NCBI GenBank assembly: GCA_000969725.1
Contig: JXSR01S042766.1
DNA from: Ophiothrix spiculata
Taxonomy: Eukaryota; Echinodermata; Ophiuroidea; Amphilepidida; Ophiotrichidae
Length of the DNA stretch: 36,387 nucleotides
Reading direction: 5' to 3' (one strand)
Part shown: positions 18,201-24,634 of the stretch, piece by piece
How positions within the stretch are numbered: the stretch's first letter is position 1
Layout of the letters: every line of letters starts with the position of its first letter
Translations under genes and position numbers: made by a program
Notes under the pieces: model-generated
Seen by the model: only the letters and a program-made list of their open reading frames with translations
What the model was told of the DNA's origin: nothing
Databases searched by the model: none

Positions 18201-20436
18201 CAGGTAAGGCATAAAAAAAAAGTTGTTGACTTGCCCTTTGCGACCGACCCAAAATTTAGGGTCGCCCTTTTTTTTTTTCGTGAACTTTGCTTATTTCAAC
18301 ATTAAATTTGGAGAAAATAGCATGATTTTTGGGTTTAGTTTACAACAATATTTACAAAATGTTATATATTTGCTTGAAACAAACATAAATCTTGAATAAA
18401 TAAACCACACAACATTTACATAAACTATTTTGAATAGTAATTCTTGGTCAATTTGTGTAAAAAAATTGAAAAAAAAGAAGATCTGACCAACCGACCATCA
18501 ATTTCACCATTAAAGGGCGAGTCAACAATTTTTTATTTTTGGCCTAAATCTTGTTGGTACTATGATGCAATCAACTTGATTTCTTGCAATTCTCCTCGGG
18601 TTTGTGAGATCGGCAGAGTATAGATTTGTTCATAATTCCGATTCAGAACCGATAAGCTTAAAATTGGTCCGATTCCAATCAGATCGGCCAGACACTAACA
18701 CATTTGCTTGCATGAGAAATAGATAGTTGATCATAATTCAGCTGGTTTCAGAGGGTCTGATCTGTCGTGGTGGTCGTATGACCAGCGGGATGTCAAAAAT
18801 TTCAAGTGCACAAACTCGAACATTTTGCATTTATACAGGGTATATCGATTACCCTGTCTTGATTGCCACGACACATCGTTTTGAGTTGGAATTCAAAATC
18901 ATAGCAGCAATATGCAAATGTGTTGTGCTACATTATGACAATTCAAAATTGCAATGCTTGTTCTGCCCCCGGGGAGCCACTCAGGTATATTGATGTACAC
19001 ATGTATGAACATGGGTTTACAAAATACCCCCTAAATAAGTTTTAGCTTACTATGAAGAAATACCCCTAAACAAGGATTTACAATACATGCAATGTTTCTC
19101 AAAATTTTACCACCAAAATATGGCATTTTTCCTTCAGATTTGGAAAAAACACCCTTTTTTGTGGACATTTTGTACTTCTGATTTGAAAAAACACCCCTTT
19201 TGTTGAAAATCAGTGTTTTTAGACCTCTAAACACGTGCAGTGCTTTCCGTGTTGGTCAGGGAAAAATGGCCCTTTTTTCCGTGTTTTTCTGTTCACACAT
19301 GCGCACACCAATATAACCAGAGAGGTGCTATTTAATTGGCACCTCTCTGATATAACTCAGTGGCTGGGCCCCCTTGGGCTTCTGCCCCCTACAAGCTCAA
19401 TGCGACACCTGCTCTGAAACCCCCTTTAATCTCTAGTAAGAACATATTGCTACATCCATACAAATTACAGTCTTTAGATTTTGTTGAGCACTTCCAGTAG
19501 CGCTTGTAAAGACTTCATACCAATAAACATTGCTAAATGATGCAGTGATGAAATTGCTGGACTCTGAATGCACCATGAATGTGTTTGGACATTTGCAATT
19601 CTTTTTTTAAAAAATGGCATGTGAATTCTTAATTTTTATCCCCCCTGGCTCGTCTTCAGCATTGTAAAAAGGGTTGACATTTGCCTCTTAACTTCTGACA
19701 CTTCAATGAATTTTGACCAAACTTGGGCCATCGGTGCAGCATGGGAACCCGCATCTGTGGGTGAGGTCAAAGGACACATACTAAGGTAAAAGGTCATATG
19801 AGATCAAGTTGCAAAATAGGCTGAAATTGTCAAATTGGCCTCATTTGAAAAGTTGAAGTCCGATTGGAACCAAACTTGGTTTATGGATAAAATATAAGAA
19901 CCCTCATATGTTAATGTGGTGAAAGGTCACTACCAAGGTCAAAGGTCATATGAGGTCAAGTTGTAAAATAGGCTGAAAATGTCAATTAGGCCGAATTTGC
20001 AAAAATAGTCTGAATGGAACCAAACTTGGGTTTTGGATATAATATTAGAACCCTCATATGTTGATAAGGTCAAAGGTCATATGAGGTCAAGTTGTAAGCT
20101 TGGCTGAAAATTGTAAACAACATCTACATTTTATGGGATCGTGTCGGCCAGGGAGATCGTGTGGTTCCAAGAACCAGTATTGTTGGGGGGATTAGCAGCT
20201 GTGAAGTCCTTGATTGACTGGTTAGTGTGTTTTGTGCCTTAAGATGATTCAGTATTGCTCTCACTTTCCAAGATCTTACTGCATTCTCTAATTTCTCTAT
20301 TATTTTTGTATTGTTATCTTTTCAGGGACCTTTAGCATTGGCATTCAGTCCTACAGAAGTCAAATCCATGATCAGAGCTTTATTTCAAAACACAGATCGA
20401 CGGGCTGCGGCTCTCAGCAAAATCAGAAAATCATGA
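171..20436 (+). CDS. ZW10: ZW10 kinetochore/vesicle-tethering protein, C-terminal part (9 spliced exons)
   Basis: Joining 171-296, 2041-2177, 4394-4475, 7861-8046, 9361-9465, 10909-11040, 13515-13610, 17501-17611 and 20326-20436 gives one open frame of about 361 codons plus TGA. It aligns along its whole length with the C-terminal half of animal ZW10 as I remember it: CQEI at the start, VRN and DIVPTYH in the middle, [42 protein letters not shown] and finally [16 protein letters not shown]10 is a CATCHR/Dsl1-family helical protein. In the RZZ complex with ROD and Zwilch it recruits dynein and Mad1-Mad2 to unattached kinetochores; in the NRZ complex with RINT1 and NAG it tethers Golgi-derived vesicles at the ER. 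By analogy with yeast Dsl1, this half should hold the ROD/NAG-binding side (inference). The N-terminal half is upstream of the window. All introns are GT-AG, and no frameshift or internal stop is seen, so the gene looks intact. Confidence 0.95.
297..2040 (+). other. ZW10: ZW10 intron between exons a and b
   Basis: A 1.74-kb AT-rich GT-AG intron. It holds a tRNA-like SINE head near 1815-1885, a short GATA run at 1644-1655 and a G7 tract near 1126. I see no coding exon or structured RNA in the rest. Confidence 0.8.
1815..1890 (+). mobile_element. tRNA-like SINE head (degenerate)
   Basis: A B-box match GGTTCGAATCC at 1867-1877 lies 34 bp after an A-box-like TGGCTTGGTAT at 1822-1832, the internal pol III promoter arrangement. 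The ends do not form a tRNA acceptor stem, so this is a tRNA-derived repeat fragment and not a tRNA gene. No clear tail or TSD is visible. Confidence 0.45.
2041..2177 (+). CDS. ZW10: ZW10 exon b
   Basis: Starts in phase 0 and ends two bases into a codon (137 bp); the split Cys codon TG|C is completed by the next exon. The protein reads from the charged linker into [20 protein letters not shown], matching vertebrate ISESVKKLMELAYQTL. The acceptor is tttcagcag, a tandem NAGNAG site: splicing at 2040 keeps a Gln, splicing at 2043 drops it in frame. The donor is a strong gtaagt at 2178. Confidence 0.93.
2229..2681. repeat. Large foldback repeat, about 180-bp arms
   Basis: The arm at 2229-2409 is repeated in reverse complement at about 2494-2681. 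Shared words include AATACGCCAGT at the outer end, CTCCAATAGCTCCC, ATAAATGCATACAAATCTCT and CTTGTAGTTGACTTTTTTAG. The arms carry small indels. The 84-bp loop contains a third, truncated copy of the arm tip (about 2443-2480, with AAGAAAACCCCAACTCCA). The transcribed intron could form a long hairpin. No TSD is obvious. Confidence 0.8.
2763..3024. mobile_element. MITE with TIR around GGCCATAGGTGT
   Basis: The left end, ATGGCCATAGGTGT followed by CTTTTGGTAAAAGGCTCG, recurs as the reverse complement of the right end (GCAAGCCTTTTTT... then ACACCTATGGCTA). The TIRs are imperfect over about 45 bp. The interior has two half-copies of an ATTTATGT(N)AGTG(C/T)ACTA motif. It has no coding capacity. Confidence 0.6.
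4394..4475 (+). CDS. ZW10: ZW10 exon c
   Basis: 82 bp. The first base completes the Cys codon, followed by [19 protein letters not shown] and PTYHRDNI. This matches vertebrate CAVQLFYSVRN...VVPTYHKENL, one of the best conserved ZW10 blocks. The acceptor is gatttcag at 4393 and the donor gtaagt at 4476. The exon ends in phase 0. Confidence 0.94.
5301..5659. mobile_element. MITE, TIR AGG(T/G)GCAATTCA, probable TTAA target
   Basis: The left end AAGGGGCAATTCATGA and the right end TCCTGAATTGCACCT are reverse complements with two or three mismatches. The right flank is TTAA (5660-5663); the left flank is ATAA, a one-base difference. The interior has a GC-rich palindrome near 5469-5476 (GGGGCCCC). 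There is no open frame of note. Confidence 0.55.
6566..6704. repeat. Palindromic GTTCTGG element, copy 1
   Basis: The left arm has ATCAAAACTCAACCGCTACC and the right arm has GGTTGAGTTTTGAAATGG; the arms pair over about 50 bp. In the centre, TTGTTCAGAACAA is itself palindromic. A related copy lies at 32814-32963. The short open frames here are by-products of the repeat. Confidence 0.65.
6832..7379. mobile_element. CTGTAAAAGT-TIR element, copy 1 (TA target), interrupted
   Basis: CTGTAAAAGTGGAAGTTTTT at the left and TAAATTTCTACTTTTACAG at the right form TIRs, directly flanked by TA at 6830-6831 and 7380-7381. The element at 7076-7320 is nested in it. The same TIR bounds 29012-29551. No transposase is seen. 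Confidence 0.75.
7076..7320. mobile_element. TGTGATGACTCACCCC-TIR MITE, copy 1 (nested)
   Basis: ATATGTGATGACTCACCCCG with GGGGACTTTG at the left matches the reverse complement of the right end (CAAAGTCCCC ... CGGGGTGAGCCATCACATAT) over about 35 bp with few mismatches. It sits inside the 6832-7379 element and is therefore younger. A related copy lies in opposite orientation at 24421-24634. Confidence 0.8.
7861..8046 (+). CDS. ZW10: ZW10 exon d
   Basis: 62 codons, phase 0 on both sides. It starts [20 protein letters not shown], then [24 protein letters not shown] and ESFLAQM, nearly collinear with vertebrate [20 protein letters not shown]...TATFVDLVPGFRRLG...CFLAQM. The acceptor is ctcatttcag at 7860 and the donor gtgagt at 8047. 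This is the strongest single exon match in the window. Confidence 0.96.
8315..8453. mobile_element. GTTTAGCTAAACC MITE, copy 1
   Basis: The right end GGTTTAGCTAAACACGTTTC then TGGAATACGGGCC equals the right end of the copy at 20891-21058. The interior (GCAGCTTTCAAGCAGAACAG, TTCAATGAG) also matches. The left TIR is shortened or eroded here (AAAGGTGTTAAGCTAAACC). Confidence 0.75.
8567..9334. mobile_element. Large foldback element in TTAA target, copy 1
   Basis: It is flanked by TTAA at 8563-8566 and 9335-9338. Its ends GGGCCCTGTCAACCC and (reverse complement) GGGGCCTGTTAAGGC match. The two halves are long inverted copies sharing CTAGAAGTGGATTTGCATAC, ACATGATGGTCAG, TTTGGACC, GCTAGCTAAATTTTGCT-like words and GAATCTAGAAAGCAATATCT. 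A 38-bp segment near the left end is duplicated in tandem (8593-8659). The second copy is at 25638-26320 in opposite orientation, and a diverged partial copy is at 30080-30480. Confidence 0.85.
9361..9465 (+). CDS. ZW10: ZW10 exon e
   Basis: 35 codons, phase 0 on both sides. It starts [17 protein letters not shown] and ends EKAIKK, equivalent to vertebrate RAQKGELLERLSSARNF...SKAVRQ. The acceptor is tcttttgcag at 9360 and the donor gtatgt at 9466. The upstream intron sequence is transposon almost to the splice site: a TTAA-flanked foldback ends at 9334, leaving only 26 bp of other DNA before the exon. Confidence 0.93.
9466..10908 (+). other. ZW10: ZW10 intron between exons e and f
   Basis: A 1.4-kb GT-AG intron. 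It has a GCCGAT-rich repeat (about 9528-9570 and 9837-9910) split by a MITE at 9574-9836, then C- and A-homopolymers at 10147-10168 and 10332-10342, and a CGCTCGCGTTGCTCGCTTCG run at 10629-10650. No extra exon is recognised. Confidence 0.75.
9574..9836. mobile_element. MITE with ATACCTGCCAAC TIR
   Basis: ATACCTGCCAACTGTCCCGA at the left is matched by TGTTGGCAGGTAT at the right, with GTCCTGATTTT as the inner TIR portion. On both sides lies GC-rich sequence with CCGAT/ATCGG words (for example GGGCCGATTCATCGGCCC), suggesting insertion into an older repeat. Confidence 0.65.
10909..11040 (+). CDS. ZW10: ZW10 exon f
   Basis: 44 codons, phase 0 on both sides. It reads [20 protein letters not shown], then [17 protein letters not shown] and ENITALE, equivalent to vertebrate VLHQLKRLGIVWQDVLP...YCKAMGTLLNTAI...KITALE. 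The acceptor is attgtcag at 10908 and the donor gtaaga at 11041. Confidence 0.95.
11440..11915. repeat. 48-bp direct repeat bracketing a TTAA MITE
   Basis: Positions 11440-11487 and 11868-11915 are near-identical direct copies: ATTTTTACTTCTC, then TTGAAGTA, AAATTCAAAGCAAAG and TGTCT or CGTCT. They lie just outside the TTAA-flanked element, so they are not its TSD. They look like a tandem duplication into which the element inserted. Confidence 0.75.
11505..11855. mobile_element. AGGTGTAGGT-TIR MITE in TTAA target, copy 1
   Basis: It is bounded by AGGTGTAGGTCCC and GGAACCTACACCT, with TTAA at 11501-11504 and 11856-11859. It is 351 bp long. The interior (for example TTTGCCTCTCAAGAGAAA, GCTAAGGTTGAAACCTTGCA) matches the copy at 31336-31681 in the same orientation, differing by scattered substitutions. 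Confidence 0.88.
12460..12480. repeat. (ATCA)n microsatellite
   Basis: About five tandem ATCA units, AATCAATCAATCAATCAATG. Confidence 0.85.
13515..13610 (+). CDS. ZW10: ZW10 exon g
   Basis: 32 codons, phase 0 on both sides. It starts [18 protein letters not shown], matching vertebrate DISTEDGDRLYSL, and ends in PTEDSK, comparable to SEESK. The acceptor is atattgcag at 13514. The donor gtcagt at 13611 is the least consensus-like in the gene, and it lies at the very edge of an inverted-repeat cluster, so splicing here may depend on repeat-derived sequence. Confidence 0.92.
13705..13768. repeat. Perfect 28-bp inverted repeat with 8-nt loop
   Basis: The arms 13705-13732 and 13741-13768 are exact reverse complements (GTCAGTGGCTCTTGAAATGG then TTCTTCAG), with loop ACCGTCAC. 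A third, diverged copy of the arm lies at 14461-14487. Confidence 0.95.
13964..14379. mobile_element. MITE with ATATGTGACCCATCATATC TIR
   Basis: The left ATATGTGACCCATCATATC, then AAAGGTACCTTAAGG, is the reverse complement of the right end (CCTTAAGGTACCTTT ... GATATGATGGGTCACATAT), giving TIRs of about 36 bp. It interrupts a repeat whose halves continue on either side, so it is a younger nested insertion. It has a 16-bp T run near 14013 and no transposase. Confidence 0.85.
14531..14897 (-). mobile_element. tRNA-derived SINE
   Basis: Read on the minus strand, it starts with TAGCTCAATCGGTAAGGCGC (A box) and has GAGTTCGAACCCC (B box) about 35 bp later. A roughly 270-bp body follows, ending in an AATAAATAAATA-type tail (14531-14547). 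This is the head-body-tail order of a pol III SINE. Open frames of 100 codons on both strands are by-products of its higher GC content. It lies inside the inverted-repeat cluster. Confidence 0.85.
16197..17245. mobile_element. Mariner-type non-autonomous element, 1049 bp (TA target)
   Basis: CGAGGGTCATTCAAAAAGTT at both ends (inverted) continues into TACCTGTTGTA and ATAACT, giving TIRs of about 45 bp. TA flanks at 16195-16196 and 17246-17247. The CGAGGGTCATTCAAAAAGTT type of TIR is characteristic of mariner-family elements. I find no transposase frame or D,D34D remnant in the interior, which is AT-rich with only short open frames. Confidence 0.85.
17501..17611 (+). CDS. ZW10: ZW10 exon h
   Basis: 37 codons, phase 0 on both sides. 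It reads [20 protein letters not shown], then [10 protein letters not shown] and DRWADGK, matching vertebrate [28 protein letters not shown]. The acceptor is caattcccag at 17500 and the donor gtgagt at 17612. The loop between exon g and WMSFKEL is about three residues shorter than in vertebrates; no extra microexon is needed to close the frame. Confidence 0.95.
17959..18697. mobile_element. hAT-like element with 7-bp TSD
   Basis: TAGTGTCTGG at the left and CCAGACACTA at the right are terminal inverted repeats, followed inward by diverged GATC/CGGCC words. ACACATT flanks both sides (17952-17958 and 18698-18704). The TAGTG start and a 7 to 8 bp duplication suit hAT. A perfect 15-bp hairpin lies at 17994-18029 (arm AACTAAGATCAGAAT). 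It has no transposase frame. Confidence 0.75.
18208..18544. mobile_element. Harbinger-like MITE (TAA target), nested
   Basis: It begins GGCATAAAAAAAAAGTTGTT and ends (reverse complement) GGCCAAAAATAAAAAATTGT, then GACT(T/C)GCCCTTT on both. TAA duplications are at 18205-18207 and 18545-18547, the 3-bp target of PIF/Harbinger elements. It lies inside the 17959-18697 element and is therefore younger. Confidence 0.7.
18737..18972. repeat. GCTGGTTTCAGAG repeat, truncated copy
   Basis: Shares GCTGGTTT(C/T)AGAG, GTCGTGGTGGTCGT, ATCGATTACCCTGT, TTTTGAGTTGGAAT and ATATGCAAATGTGT with 34684-35011, in the same orientation. The right end is missing, and the copy here runs out near CCCCCGGGGAG. Confidence 0.7.
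19716..20115. repeat. Diverged tandem repeat, period about 150 bp
   Basis: Units start at ACCAAACTTGG (19716, 19869, 20019) and share GGTCATATGAG(G/A)TCAAGTTG, AATAGGCTGAAA and AGAACCCTCATATGTT. Two units contain the exact word AGGTCAAAGGTCA followed by TATGAGGTCA. About two and a half units are present. Confidence 0.8.
20326..20436 (+). CDS. ZW10: ZW10 last coding exon with stop
   Basis: 36 codons and TGA at 20434-20436. It begins [20 protein letters not shown] and continues [16 protein letters not shown], matching the highly conserved ZW10 C terminus ([19 protein letters not shown]). Two or three extra basic or polar residues follow before the stop. The acceptor is gttatcttttcag at 20325. 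This exon fixes the gene identity and the 3' limit of the reading frame. Confidence 0.97.
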   Translation, partial: GPLALAFSPTEVKSMIRALFQNTDRRAAALSKIRKS

Positions 20437-20514
20437 GACTGCTTGTAATGGCAAGATTATTAAACTATCAATGGCTTCCAATTGTAATATAGTACTAAAT
20501 TTATATATGTATAC

Positions 20515-20520
20515 ATTAAA
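20515..20520 (+). promoter_or_regulatory. Candidate polyadenylation signal of ZW10 (ATTAAA)
   Basis: ATTAAA, the commonest variant hexamer, lies 79 bases after the stop codon and is followed by AT-rich sequence with TGTAT and TTTATTTG words. The next AATAAA (21015-21020) sits inside a MITE. There is no transcript evidence, so the signal is tentative. Confidence 0.35.
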
Positions 20521-20890
20521 TGTATATAATTTATTTGCAATGAATATTCATAAGAATTTTGTCCTCGAATCGGAAGAATCCCTTTTTCACTTTTTGACAA
20601 TCTTAAAATAGGAGATTTTGATGTTCCTCCTTTTTGGTGACATTTTCTGCATTTTTAAATCTTACACCTATTGATAATTGATGCTTTATATCCTGGTCAC
20701 ATAACCTTGCAGCGGTGTGGATTTTTATTCTACTGGGAATAACTATCATGAGAGCATGGCAATTGTGTACAGTGGAAGCTTTTTAACACAGTTCATTGGA
20801 ACTAACATTTTGCTGTTTGTTATCAGAACTTTGCATTATCCAACAAATTTATAATGTAAAAGATATTCTTGGGAATTGGCAAAATACAAT

Positions 20891-21058
20891 GGCCCGTATT
20901 CCAGAAAGGTGTTTAGCTGAACCACTGTTTAACTGAACATCAACTGCCCAGGAATGATACACACCGTTGCAGCTTTCAAACGGAACAGTTCAATGAGCCG
21001 TGCTGTTGACGAGAAATAAAACCATGGTTTAGCTAAACACCTTTCTGGAATGCGGGCC
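20891..21058. mobile_element. GGCCCGTATTCCAGAAAGG MITE, copy 2 (complete)
   Basis: GGCCCGTATTCCAGAAAGGT at the left is the reverse complement of CCTTTCTGGAATGCGGGCC at the right with one mismatch, extended by GTTTAGCT(G/A)AACC to about 33 bp. It is 168 bp long. AATAAA inside it (21015) could be used as a poly(A) signal. Confidence 0.85.
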
Positions 21059-21323
21059 TATGTGTTGCCCGGATATTCATTTTATCAGGTTACATGTTAA
21101 AAAGAGTTGCCACTGTATGTAGAATTTGGAGACCGTTATGGACTTCTACCCCGGACTTCTGCAGTCTCTGACTTTTGCAGGATAATTTTCTTTAGGGAGC
21201 ATTATGGGGCAGGCCACACAAAAAGTCTGATGTACGTCGATGTTGATTCCTGGGATTCCACATTGATCCAAATCTGACAGATGGTAATTTGAGTGTCTTA
21301 CATCTTATGAAAGCGGGGTGTTA

Positions 21324-21525
21324 GGCTGCAATCACAAAAACTATACTATTTGTGCACAATTTTACTTGAGCACGCATATAGATTCAATCAAACACGTTAA
21401 TCTGATGCTACCGGGTCACATAAGAGGGCACCATTCCAAAAAACTAATAGCTCGCCGTGCCTGTATAACATATAGGCATCGAATAGCGTATAGCAAATAC
21501 CGTATACTTCTGTGTGATCGCAGCC
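21324..21525. mobile_element. Harbinger-like MITE (TTA target)
   Basis: GGCTGCAATCACA at the left and TGTGATCGCAGCC at the right, followed inward by A(A/G)AA(C/G)TATAC, form TIRs of about 25 bp. TTA is duplicated at 21321-21323 and 21526-21528. It is 202 bp long with no coding capacity. Confidence 0.8.
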
Positions 21526-21629
21526 TTACACACGTCTTGGTAAGACCTAGATGCGTAAGTATGACACATAATGTGCAATTAAACACACAGCAGGAATTCA
21601 CATCTGCACTGATGTTCCACCATCTAGAC

Positions 21630-21790
21630 CAGGGATTCTCAACCACCGGCACACTTGCCAAATTGGTGCTTTTGCTCTCTCGAAAAAATTCATTAAAAAT
21701 ACACTGAAAAACGGATGTATATTGCGCTAAAATCAACATTTTTCTCATTTGTGTGGCTGGTGCATTGTAAGAACTACTTGAGAACCCTTG
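21630..21790. mobile_element. hAT-like MITE, CAGGGATTCTCAAC TIR
   Basis: The left CAGGGATTCTCAAC and right (reverse complement) CAAGGGTTCTCAAG form the TIRs. The 8-bp flanks ATCTAGAC (21622-21629) and GTGTAGAC (21791-21798) agree at six positions and fit a hAT target with central TA. Confidence 0.7.
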
Positions 21791-22001
21791 GTGTAGACGC
21801 AATGTGCACTAGTTGGATCTACATTGATATACATGTAGATCAATGGAGATCACAAAGAGAATTTTACAATAGCAATCCATAGATATGATGAGTCATGTAT
21901 TAAGGGATAAATCACTTTTGGGGAGAAGCTGATATACTTTGATCAACAAAAAATTGGTGGGCCTAAACGCATCAGGAATTGATATGAGAAAGGGAAGGGG
22001 G

Positions 22002-22511
22002 CAGGGGGCGCTTGAAGAAAGAAGTGGTATGCATGCTCATCAGAATAAACATTGAAAAATGGTCGGATTTTGCCCCATTGGGGTCGTCGACGCCTTTAGA
22101 AAAAGGATTGCCTTTTCAGGGTAACTTTCGACATTAATGGTCGGCTTTTTACGATATCTTCTACTTTAGGGGCACTTTTTCGCTAGCTATTCTAAAATTC
22201 CAATAAATAACTAACTACAGAAAAAAAGGCTTCCAATGTATTATTCATGTTGTTATGGGAGAAAATAGTGTGTTGTTACGCCGTTAAGGGTCCCTTTCAG
22301 TGTGTGACGCCATTAATGGGTAATTGCCCATTACGACATTCAGGGGTCAATTTTAGTATATTACGACATTTAGGGGTAGGATATTGAATATTTTAAGACA
22401 TTAAAGGTTTGAATTTGCTGTACGATGAATTCGACATTTAGGGTACAATTTTGAGGTGCTCTGATGAGCATGCGTACCACTTTCTTCTTCGAGCGCCACC
22501 CACCCCCCCTG
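22002..22511. mobile_element. 510-bp element with AAGAAGTGGTATGCATGC TIR
   Basis: The left CAGGGGGCGCTTG, then GTGGTATGCATGCTCATCAG, matches the reverse complement of the right end (CTGATGAGCATGCGTACCAC ... CGAGCGCC). The TIRs are about 40 bp. The interior has about six degenerate repeats of (A/T)CGACATT(T/C)AGGGGT (22139-22445). No coding frame is seen. Confidence 0.75.
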
Positions 22512-22816
22512 GGTGTGGGTAGCTTAATACAGCACAACTGCAGCAGATGCAGTACGTATCATACATGTGTGTGTGACATACGATAAAGGCCTTGCAATTC
22601 CTGCCTATTTTGTGGTGATCAAAGTATAGGAATGGAGGCTGAAAAAATGGCCTCGGATGCATAAAAAGACCCATGGTTAGGAATATGTTTTGAGGAATTC
22701 ATGCCCCCAGGATCTTGCAGTAGCAACTAACCCCTGAGCCAGGTCACAACAGGAATGTATATGACAATATTTGTTTAATGAAATGTTTGATATAGTGTTG
22801 TGACATCAAGGCTGGC

Positions 22817-23204
22817 CAGTGGCGTAACTAGGGGGGTGGGACAGGGAGGGGGGAGTGGCAGCCTCCCCCAGAAAAACTTTGTTCCCCTATGAAATCAAGA
22901 AAAGTAGAGTTTCAATATATAGTACATTGATAATGTAACTGTGCAAAATGTAACCCTTTTATGGGTTAGTTTTTCAAAATTTGCGCCAAACTGGCACACA
23001 TTTTTGCAATAATTTAAGAAAGAACTTTGATTTTTCACCAAATAATACAAATTTGTATGAATTTGAGCAAAATTTGAATGATTTGCTATATGAAAAAATT
23101 TGAAGTGTACCTTTTTGTGTCTGAACACGAACTCTTTCGCCCCCCTGCAAAATTGTCTTGCCCCTGCTCACCCCCTCGACTGAAAATTTCTAGTTACGCC
23201 ACTG
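22817..23204. mobile_element. CAGTGGCGTAACTA-TIR MITE
   Basis: CAGTGGCGTAACTAG at the left is inverted at the right as CTAGTTACGCCACTG. This TIR is widespread in animal DNA transposon families. CATCAAG occurs at 22805-22811 and directly after the right end (23205-23211). On the left it is separated from the TIR by five extra bases, so it may be a TSD with a small end addition. Confidence 0.8.
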
Positions 23205-23942
23205 CATCAAGCTTTCAACGTAAATCTTAAAAGATTACATCCGACTCAACCATGTATGGCGACTCTTTTAGTGATATTCAGTTGGATTATTGAGCAACTA
23301 GGGTAGTTGAGCAGGGGGTAGGAATATGGTAATTCAAAGCAAATATAACACCTCATTTGTCAATGGAGAAGAGTGAATCATGATTGACCAATTACTGGAA
23401 AGTGCAGGTATCATTGAAACAATGGAAAGATTTATTTAACATTGCCAGGAACCAGATATCTTCATCGCACAAGTAGCCCATCTTAAAAATGTAAAATATT
23501 TAGTTTATGGTATCAGATGACAGAAGGAACTGCAAAAAAAGAAGCGTTTGGACGCCAAGGTAGAAGCCGAGTTAACATTCAGCTGAACCTTTACTAAGAC
23601 TCCAAGGCATCCTTAAGGAGAAGCAACATGTGAAACAAAACAGATATTGGTAAAGATGACATCCTTGCTCACATACTTCCGCTTCGAATTACTGCTGGGT
23701 TTTTACGACCTCTCCAAACTGGGATAAGTGTCCAAATTCCTCTGGAGCTTCAAACACTCACTTCTAGAAAATTAGACAATAGATTTTCTTCATTTTTTGC
23801 ACCAAAGCAAGTGGAGACATCAAGCATGATTGTCACCAACTTTCATTGTTTAGTTTTTGAATTATGTTGCATTGAAATCTTGATAACTTCATTCTGGGAC
23901 ACTGTAGGTTGGTTTCATCATGATGAAACAAAAGATATCATG

Positions 23943-24103
23943 ACCTTCCCATCATGCCTTGCTTCCAATGGGTTTTTTTATAGGAAATTGTCTTAAATTG
24001 TAGTGATCTGACTACCCAAAATTATCTTGCAAAATTCATAACTAAAGTTTGAAACAATTTACAGTACAAAAATGCCATAGGAAGAAATGCATGATGGGAA
24101 GAC
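23943..24103. repeat. Imperfect inverted repeat
   Basis: CTTCCCATCATGC, then CTTCC(A/T)ATGG, at about 23945-23972 is repeated in reverse complement at about 24075-24103 (CCATAGGAAGAAATGCATGA, then TGGGAAG). The arms are about 28 bp and the loop about 100 bp. Confidence 0.6.
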
Positions 24104-24420
24104 AATTTGTTTATCCAGATATCATGAGAGCAAGTCAAGAGTAGAAAATATAATAAGAAGTAATTAACCTTGACACAAAGTTCATTCTTTAGTTCTTTAT
24201 TATAATACATCATTTTCATAAGGCAACTGCTTATAAACATGTAAAATAAATTAATATTTTCTAGCCATGGACGGATGGAAGTAATACTTTGGCAAATAAT
24301 GGAATCTCTAATATACAGATGAAAATTTATATACATATTTACAGAAGAAAATATACAATGTATCTAAACACAAGGAAATATTGTTTTTAACACTTTCTTT
24401 AAGAGCCATTTCATTTTCTA

Positions 24421-24634
24421 TATGTGATGACTCACTTTTATCATTTCATCTGTTATAGTATTTTCTAAGCTTTGAAATGACACCTTACTTGTTGAAATTG
24501 ATTATGGCAACCAAATTTTACAACAGAAAATCTGCTGGAAATTCTTATTATTTTATTTTTTGCTACCTATTTTCACTAGTTTCTCGAAAAATGTTTTGTC
24601 GCAAAGTCCCCCTTTTCCGGGTGAGTCATCACAT
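24421..24634. mobile_element. TGTGATGACTCAC MITE, copy 2 (opposite orientation)
   Basis: The ends TATGTGATGACTCAC and GGGTGAGTCATCACAT match the TIRs of 7076-7320. The interior words GACACCTTACTTGTTGAAAT and GAAATTCTTATTATTTT are the reverse complement of that copy. The left inner TIR (CCCCGAAAAGGGG) is lost here. Confidence 0.8.

Larger units (their letters stand above)
17612..20325 (+). other. ZW10: ZW10 intron between exons h and i
   Basis: A 2.7-kb GT-AG intron. It carries a hAT-like element with a nested Harbinger-like MITE (17959-18697), a truncated repeat (18737-18972) and a 150-bp tandem repeat (19716-20115). The stretch 19020-19230 has several AAAACACCCCTTTT-like phrases of unknown repeat origin. 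The rest is unremarkable. Confidence 0.8.
20437..22001. other. ZW10 3' flank with three MITEs
   Basis: It contains a probable 3' UTR (AT-rich, to an unknown end) and then MITEs at 20891-21058, 21324-21525 and 21630-21790. I read no further coding exon on either strand. Frames of about 128 codons at 21318-21802 are spread over two MITEs and have no protein-like character. Confidence 0.7.

Noticed and set aside
21318..21802. Overlapping frames of 128-129 codons on opposite strands
   Set aside because: They span two separate MITEs and their flanks, with no motif or protein-like composition.
23630..23996. Stop-free run of about 120 codons, + strand
   Set aside because: It has no ATG near the start, no clear splice sites and no family match I know, and its end lies in an inverted repeat.
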